Source: an uncultured Dorea sp. (GTDB lineage Bacteria > Bacillota > Clostridia > Lachnospirales > Lachnospiraceae). Taken from it: a stretch of 18,306 bases of DNA. The stretch is from assembly GCA_948602995.1 (NCBI GenBank), contig CAPEBR010000057.1:1-18306 (forward strand). Reading direction: 5' to 3'. Positions 13,804 to 18,306 of the stretch are shown piece after piece. Position 1 is the first letter of the stretch. Every line of letters begins with the position of its first letter. Made by a program: the position numbers and the translations under genes. Below the pieces are notes generated by a model that made no database searches, was not told the DNA's origin, and was given only the letters and a program-made list of their open reading frames with translations.

Positions 13804-14637
13804 ATGAATTTATGCAGATGTGCGAACGGACATTTTTACGATAAGGAGAAGTATGCCACATGTCCTCACTGTAATGGAGGAAGCGCTGCTGATGACACCC
13901 TGACAGCCGCATTTACAGAGGATGTCAATATACAAAATATGCAAAATATGCAGGGGGAGGGCTTCGGCCAGGCGGATGATGCGGTTTATGGAAGACAGAT
14001 GCCGGGGACAAATGTTACGGAACAGGTGTCACAGAACAGCCCGCTCCCGATTGCAGATATGGGGGCGGAACAGACAACAGTGTCTAAGGATTATGATGCG
14101 TGGCAGGGGACGGAAGCACTGGATCCATGGGAAGGGACACAATCATTATCATTGTCAGATGACGACAACGACCATACTATCGGATTCTTTGATTCTGATT
14201 TTGGGGTGATACCGGGTCAGAATTCCGGAGCCAGGACTACAGAGAAAAAGCCGGTTGTTAATAAGGTAAGCACTCCTTGTGTCGGATGGCTGATTGCCCT
14301 TGGGGGAGAGCATGTCGGGACGGATTTCCGTCTGAAGGCTGGAAAGAATTTTGTGGGGCGCAGCCCTCAGATGGATATTGCGCTGACAGAGGACAAGAGT
14401 GTGTCAAGAGACCGCCATGCGATTGTTGTGTATGAGCCGAAGGCGCACCTATACCTGGTGCAGCCAGGGGAATCCAGCAGTCTGGTATACCGGAATAACG
14501 AAGTGGTGCTTACGCCGGTGAAGCTGGAGGCTTATGACATGATCACTGTCGGGGATGTGAATCTTCTGTTCATACCCCTCTGCGGGGAGCGCTTTAACTG
14601 GAGTGATCTCTTTGAAGAAATGAAGAAGAAGGGATAG
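13804..14637 (+). CDS. Zinc-ribbon FHA-domain protein (module 2)
   Basis: The 277-aa paralogue of the 9250 product begins LCRCANGHFYD ... CPHC (C6, H10, C20, C23). A long polar, acidic linker (about 28-160) holds Thr-rich sites, including EQTTVS, two WxGT-type sites (WQGTE, WEGTQ) and DDNDHTIGFF (T125), matching the DDKTISFGFF site of module 1. The FHA domain (about 160-262) has GRS (185-187) and SRDRH (201-205). It ends FIPLCGERFNWSDLF. Role inferred: a phosphorylatable adaptor that binds its own or another phosphothreonine. ATG 13804 follows AAAAGGAG, 27 bases after the phosphatase gene. Confidence 0.9.
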   Translation: MNLCRCANGHFYDKEKYATCPHCNGGSAADDTLTAAFTEDVNIQNMQNMQGEGFGQADDAVYGRQMPGTNVTEQVSQNSPLPIADMGAEQTTVSKDYDAWQGTEALDPWEGTQSLSLSDDDNDHTIGFFDSDFGVIPGQNSGARTTEKKPVVNKVSTPCVGWLIALGGEHVGTDFRLKAGKNFVGRSPQMDIALTEDKSVSRDRHAIVVYEPKAHLYLVQPGESSSLVYRNNEVVLTPVKLEAYDMITVGDVNLLFIPLCGERFNWSDLFEEMKKKG

Positions 14638-14642
14638 GGCTT

Positions 14643-15566
14643 ATGAATCGTTCAGCAAAAGGATTCCGGGTGGCAGGCAGTCTGCTGGTCTTGTTGAATC
14701 TTGCGGCGTTCTGTCTTCCGGTTACAGGGCGCACGCAGGAAAATTATGCTGCACTTAAGTGGTCTCAGCTTGATTATATAAAAAATATGTTCGGAGGGAG
14801 TCTTCCCTACGGTGGGACAGAGGCGGGCATTACGTCCACGCAGATCATATGGATTCTGTGCTTCCTGGCGCTGCCCTTGCTGCTTAGTGTAGTTGCGGGC
14901 ATCTGGGGAATTGTAGGAAATTACAGGCAGAAAGCAAGCAGTATCTTAGCCTTTGTTATTCTGTTGCTGTATGTGGGTCTGTATATCTCGGTGGGAATAC
15001 TATGGCCTGCTGCTTCAAAGGGACAGGCATACGTCAGGGAGACAGCCTGCGTGATGCACTTGATCTTTTCAGGGTGCGGGGCAGCTGCGGCGCTGGCGGC
15101 TCTGATCAGCACGCCAAAAAAAGTGACCGCACAGAAAAGCAGTATTCCCCAGGTGAAGGAGTTCAGGCAGGAGCAGGTGGAGGCAAAGTATAATATTATT
15201 CTGGAAAACGCCAGGAAGGAGCAGGCGAATAAGGAGTATGTACCGGGGAATCCCCGGGGCGTTCTCGTGGGTCTTGCCGGAATTTATGCCGGGGCGGAGA
15301 TTCCGTTTGCAGGAGGGGACTGGATTACCCTTGGAAGGCAGACGAATAATCATCTTGTCTTCGAAGGACAGGCGAAGGTGAGCCGCAGCCACTGTAAGAT
15401 CAGATGGGATGATAGCCGGAAGAAATATATCCTCTGTGATTATTCCGCCAGAGGTACCTTTGTAAATGGCTCTGATGAGTGTCTCCCGCAAAATCTGGAC
15501 ATAGACATCCCGCCGGGTACTGTGATTGCCATCGGCGATGATGCCAATACATTCCGGTTGGAGTAA
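14643..15566 (+). CDS. Four-helix membrane protein with C-terminal FHA domain
   Basis: The 307-aa protein has four predicted membrane helices (about 9-27, 68-92, 98-120, 134-155) and a short extracytoplasmic loop after helix 1 (about 28-66). A charged, possibly coiled-coil stretch follows (about 167-195), then a cytoplasmic FHA domain (205-307) with GR (231-232), SRSH (247-250) and N275-G276. The helices match no family I recognise. It occupies the same operon position as the VWA-FHA protein of module 1, so it may likewise be the membrane receptor or anchor. It starts five bases after the previous stop, implying coupled translation, and ends 16 bases before the kinase. Confidence 0.87.
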   Translation: MNRSAKGFRVAGSLLVLLNLAAFCLPVTGRTQENYAALKWSQLDYIKNMFGGSLPYGGTEAGITSTQIIWILCFLALPLLLSVVAGIWGIVGNYRQKASSILAFVILLLYVGLYISVGILWPAASKGQAYVRETACVMHLIFSGCGAAAALAALISTPKKVTAQKSSIPQVKEFRQEQVEAKYNIILENARKEQANKEYVPGNPRGVLVGLAGIYAGAEIPFAGGDWITLGRQTNNHLVFEGQAKVSRSHCKIRWDDSRKKYILCDYSARGTFVNGSDECLPQNLDIDIPPGTVIAIGDDANTFRLE

Positions 15567-15582
15567 AGAAGGAGTAGGGAAT

Positions 15583-18024
15583 ATGGCTAGTGAGTTATGT
15601 ATGAATTGTTTTAGCGTAAAGGGACAGTATGAGGTCTGTCCTTTTTGCGGATATGTGGAAGGAACGCCGCCGGAGCAGCCCCATTACCTGACGCCGGGAA
15701 CCATACTGGGAAATCACTTTATCGTGGGAACAGTCATTGGAGCCGGTGGATTCGGTATTACATACAAATGCTTTGATACAACCCTGGGTGTTGCGGTGGC
15801 AGTGAAGGAGTTCTACCCAGCGGGGCTGGTAAACCGTTCTCCGGGAGAGAGCAGGGTCGGCCTTCTCTCGGGGGATAAGAAAGAGCAGTACGGGCAGCAG
15901 CTCAGGCGTTTTCTTATGGAAGCCCAGAGTGTGGCGCAGTTTGGGAAGGCCAGGGATATCGTTAATGTATATGATTTCTTTGAGGAAAATGGCACAGCAT
16001 ACATTATTATGGAGTACATTGACGGGGTATTGCTGAAAGACTATCTGGAAAAGTGGGGAGCCCTGGATCCGGACGCTGCCATGAGTATCATCATGCCGAT
16101 TATTGAGGCCGTGAAGAAGATTCATAGCAAGGGAATCATCCACCGGGACATCAGCCCGGACAATATCTTTATCTCCAATGAGGATTCCATCAAGATCTTT
16201 GACTTTGGCACGGCCCGGTTAAATGACAGCAAAGAGGGTATGGCGGGGGAGCAGGTGATCAAGGTGGGATATTCTGCCCTGGAGCAGTACCGGGATAAGA
16301 GCAGGCAGGGATTTTTCACAGATGTATATTCGGTCGGCGCGATCATGTACCAGATGCTTACTGGTGTAAAGCCCATGGAGTCTACGGAGCGGGAATTTAA
16401 GGATGACCTCAAATCCCCAATGCAGCTTGGAGTTAAGATCAATGCAAATGTAGACCGTGCCGTTATGGAAGCGCTTGCTGTGCGGCCGGAGCTCCGGTTC
16501 CAGGGTATCCAGCAGTTTGAAGAGGCGCTTCTGAGCAAACGGATCGCAGAGTATCCGGCGGAAAAGCTACGGAAGAGAAAAAGAAGAAGAAACTGGATGA
16601 TCAGCCTGTCTGTGGCAGCGGCTATGACTATTGCAGTAGCCGTGGGTTTATATTCTACTATACTGAAGCCGGAGAACAGGATTTTTGACAGTACCATAAG
16701 AGAGGATACTACCATCACAGTGTGGGTGGAAAATGAAGACCAGAAAAAGCAGATTGAGGAGCTGGCCCAGGACGGTTTCCGCAAGGGTTCCTCAACGTCC
16801 GCAGATGAAAAGGTACGGAAGATGCAGGCGGATAATGAGAAGGTGGCAATCCAGGTCGAGGTACATGAAAATATGGAGGAAGCCCTTCAGCAGAGCAAGG
16901 CGGACCCAAACATTACCATGCCCAATATGTTCCTGACAGATCATGTGTCTGATCCAGAGGAATATAATCTGGTCTCACTGGAGGATAATGTGTACGCCGC
17001 GCTGAATACGGATGATTATCTGTACATGTCAGAGTATAAGGAGAGCTTTAACGGCATGCGTGAGATGCCTACCGGGATTGATACGCTGCTCTTGTATACC
17101 TGCCAGTTTGACTATAATAGGGATAATACGCTGGAGGATTCCGCGGTGGGAGATTCCGGTCAGGAGGAAACAAAAAAAGAGAAAAAAGAAACGGTGGAAC
17201 TTGATAGTCTGGTGTCAGCAGATCCAGAGAGCTATACAATGAAAAGTGGCGGGGCTAACAGCGTACTTAATAACAGCCTGGCATACTTCCATGAAAGTGC
17301 CGGGACCTATGCGGCAGTACTGCAAAATGAAGAGTGGACGGATGTATTTGAGAAAAAGCGGGCTCCCTCTCAGGATATGGTGGGGATGCTGGCTGATATA
17401 CGGCAGTTTAACGCAGAAGCCAAAACAATTGAAAAAAAGAAAACAAAGAAAAAAGAGATCCTGATGCAGCCGTTCCGGGTGAACCGAGACAGAGAGACAG
17501 GACCCTGTGGGAGTAATATCGTGGCAGGCGTCTCCTACCGGAAGATGATGAATGATGCCGCGGATAATTCCGAAGAAAAAGGAACCAAGGGGGTTAATTC
17601 GCTGAACAAGTATGAGACTTATGTGGTTACCCAGGACGGAAAGATGCTTGTAACACTTTCAGAACGGTATGCAATTACCGGGGAATCAAGTGCAGATCAG
17701 AAGACGGCATGTATGCGCCTCCTGTGGGTTATGCTGGGAGATACAGGACAGGAGAAGAAGACGGCTCCCGGGGAGACGACATATCCGATCCTTGAGAAGA
17801 TGTTTAAGCAGTTTGTGTCGTATAATGCCAGCTATGATGAATTTATTGATCTGGTTGAAGAGTATTATCCATGCGTGCTGATTGGAAGCGAAACCGGAAA
17901 AGCGGAGAAGTTTTACGATACGCTGGAGAGTATGCCAGAGGATGAGAGTGTGGCAGAAGGTGGGAAGATGTCAGAGGATGAGAAGATACAGAAATGCTAT
18001 GAGTATTATGTGAGCGAGCAGTAG
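15583..18024 (+). CDS. Transmembrane Ser/Thr kinase with solute-binding-protein-like ectodomain
   Basis: ATG 15583, behind AAGAAGGAGTAGGG, gives 813 aa; a longer upstream frame overlaps the preceding gene and lacks a ribosome site. An N-terminal zinc ribbon CMNC ... CPFCGY (C6, C9, C19, C22) precedes a kinase domain (about 40-330) with GAGGFGITY, K75 in AVKEFYP, HRDISPDN (187-194), DFG (207-209) and ALEQY in place of APE. Ser191 replaces the usual catalytic-loop Lys. After a basic RKRKRRR stretch, one helix (338-360) leads to a ~450-aa exterior part. That part resembles type-1 ABC solute-binding proteins: ITVWVENEDQKKQIEELAQ near 379, and MPTGIDTLLLYT near 495, like the family's LPYGxDTxxLYYN. 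Charged inserts lie near 520-545 and 612-622. There are no PASTA repeats. A ligand-sensing receptor kinase is inferred; the ligand is unknown. Confidence 0.9.
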   Translation: MASELCMNCFSVKGQYEVCPFCGYVEGTPPEQPHYLTPGTILGNHFIVGTVIGAGGFGITYKCFDTTLGVAVAVKEFYPAGLVNRSPGESRVGLLSGDKKEQYGQQLRRFLMEAQSVAQFGKARDIVNVYDFFEENGTAYIIMEYIDGVLLKDYLEKWGALDPDAAMSIIMPIIEAVKKIHSKGIIHRDISPDNIFISNEDSIKIFDFGTARLNDSKEGMAGEQVIKVGYSALEQYRDKSRQGFFTDVYSVGAIMYQMLTGVKPMESTEREFKDDLKSPMQLGVKINANVDRAVMEALAVRPELRFQGIQQFEEALLSKRIAEYPAEKLRKRKRRRNWMISLSVAAAMTIAVAVGLYSTILKPENRIFDSTIREDTTITVWVENEDQKKQIEELAQDGFRKGSSTSADEKVRKMQADNEKVAIQVEVHENMEEALQQSKADPNITMPNMFLTDHVSDPEEYNLVSLEDNVYAALNTDDYLYMSEYKESFNGMREMPTGIDTLLLYTCQFDYNRDNTLEDSAVGDSGQEETKKEKKETVELDSLVSADPESYTMKSGGANSVLNNSLAYFHESAGTYAAVLQNEEWTDVFEKKRAPSQDMVGMLADIRQFNAEAKTIEKKKTKKKEILMQPFRVNRDRETGPCGSNIVAGVSYRKMMNDAADNSEEKGTKGVNSLNKYETYVVTQDGKMLVTLSERYAITGESSADQKTACMRLLWVMLGDTGQEKKTAPGETTYPILEKMFKQFVSYNASYDEFIDLVEEYYPCVLIGSETGKAEKFYDTLESMPEDESVAEGGKMSEDEKIQKCYEYYVSEQ

Positions 18025-18085
18025 GAATGGTGGCGGCAGTGGGGGGATCTGCGCTGCTGCCGAGAGTGTGAAAGGAAGCGGTAAA

Positions 18086-18306
18086 ATGAAGACGAAGAAA
18101 CAGGTAAGTATGATAAGTATGAAAAAGAGGGCAATCGCTTTTTTGATGGCGTTTGCAATGGTAATGTCACTGCTGCCAGGGTCGGCGGTATGGGCTGGGG
18201 AAGTGGAAGATAGTAGTGGAGAAGTAAGTGGGGAGCATACCCATGAGGGAGACTGGAGTTATAAAAAGAATGGGGAGACGGTAGAAGCCCAATGTGGGAA
18301 AGAAGG
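18086..18306 (+). CDS. Start of a secreted protein, cut by the window end
   Basis: ATG 18086 follows AAAGGAAGCGG. The frame stays open to the last base, giving 73 complete codons. It encodes a signal peptide (KKRAIAFLMAFAMVMSLLPG, likely cleaved near AVWAG) and then an acidic stretch with HTHEGDWSYKKNGETVEAQCG, a pattern seen at the start of repeat-bearing surface proteins in Lachnospiraceae. An in-frame ATG at 18119 could be an alternative start. It lies 61 bases after the kinase with no clear terminator between, so it may belong to the operon. Function is unknown. Confidence 0.75.
   Translation, partial: MKTKKQVSMISMKKRAIAFLMAFAMVMSLLPGSAVWAGEVEDSSGEVSGEHTHEGDWSYKKNGETVEAQCGKE

Noticed and set aside
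8481..18024. Type VI secretion regulatory cluster
   Set aside because: Kinase, phosphatase and FHA genes occur in such clusters, but no structural secretion gene is present and the host looks Gram-positive.
18025..18070. Terminator after the kinase gene
   Set aside because: CGGCAG and CTGCCG can pair, but the stem is only six bases and no U-run follows.

Overview
The window reads as DNA of an anaerobic Firmicute, most likely a Lachnospiraceae-type gut Clostridium. The grounds are strong AGGAGG-type ribosome sites, sigma-A promoters, a MetV/RnfC2/MetF one-carbon cluster as found in acetogens, Ig-like surface proteins with a basic C-terminus, and FHA / PP2C / Ser-Thr kinase genes with short zinc-ribbon N-termini. 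No rRNA, tRNA, CRISPR array or complete insertion sequence was recognised.

Region 1 (1-2219) is a graveyard of one-carbon (Wood-Ljungdahl-type) genes behind a good promoter (157-185). metV has lost one base near 662-664. An internal piece of an rnfC2-like gene is joined directly to the metV tail. metF carries an in-frame amber codon (1730-1732) and is cut short. A 3' fragment, perhaps of a formate/nitrite transporter, follows. Inverted copies of a ~45-bp repeat sit at two of the truncation points, and a 17-bp-stem terminator-like hairpin points the wrong way. Region 2 (2339-5401) is a 1020-aa secreted Ig-like repeat protein.

Region 3 (5412-6868) is an AAA/DUF4143 ATPase on the minus strand, bracketed by two perfect palindromes with the same 34-bp core. 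One of them supplies the -35 box of the ATPase promoter. Region 4 (6884-7880) is a C39-like cysteine peptidase with its own promoter and terminator. Region 5 (7881-8480) has no convincing gene. It holds direct and inverted repeats, a near-consensus promoter (8097-8125) and a ~350-nt leader containing a hairpin and 21-bp repeats.

Region 6 (8481-18024) is the main feature: eight tightly packed co-directional genes for phosphothreonine signalling. They form two tandem four-gene modules in the same order: PP2C phosphatase, zinc-ribbon FHA protein, membrane FHA protein, Ser/Thr kinase. Module 1 (8481-12857) has an extracytoplasmic von Willebrand A domain on its membrane FHA protein and a soluble kinase with a C-terminal FHA-like domain. 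Module 2 (12865-18024) has a four-helix membrane FHA protein and a membrane-spanning kinase whose ectodomain resembles an ABC-transporter solute-binding protein. The inferred logic is two sensor/kinase/phosphatase sets, with FHA proteins as phosphothreonine readers and substrates. A further secreted protein begins at 18086 and runs off the window; it may be a partner or client.
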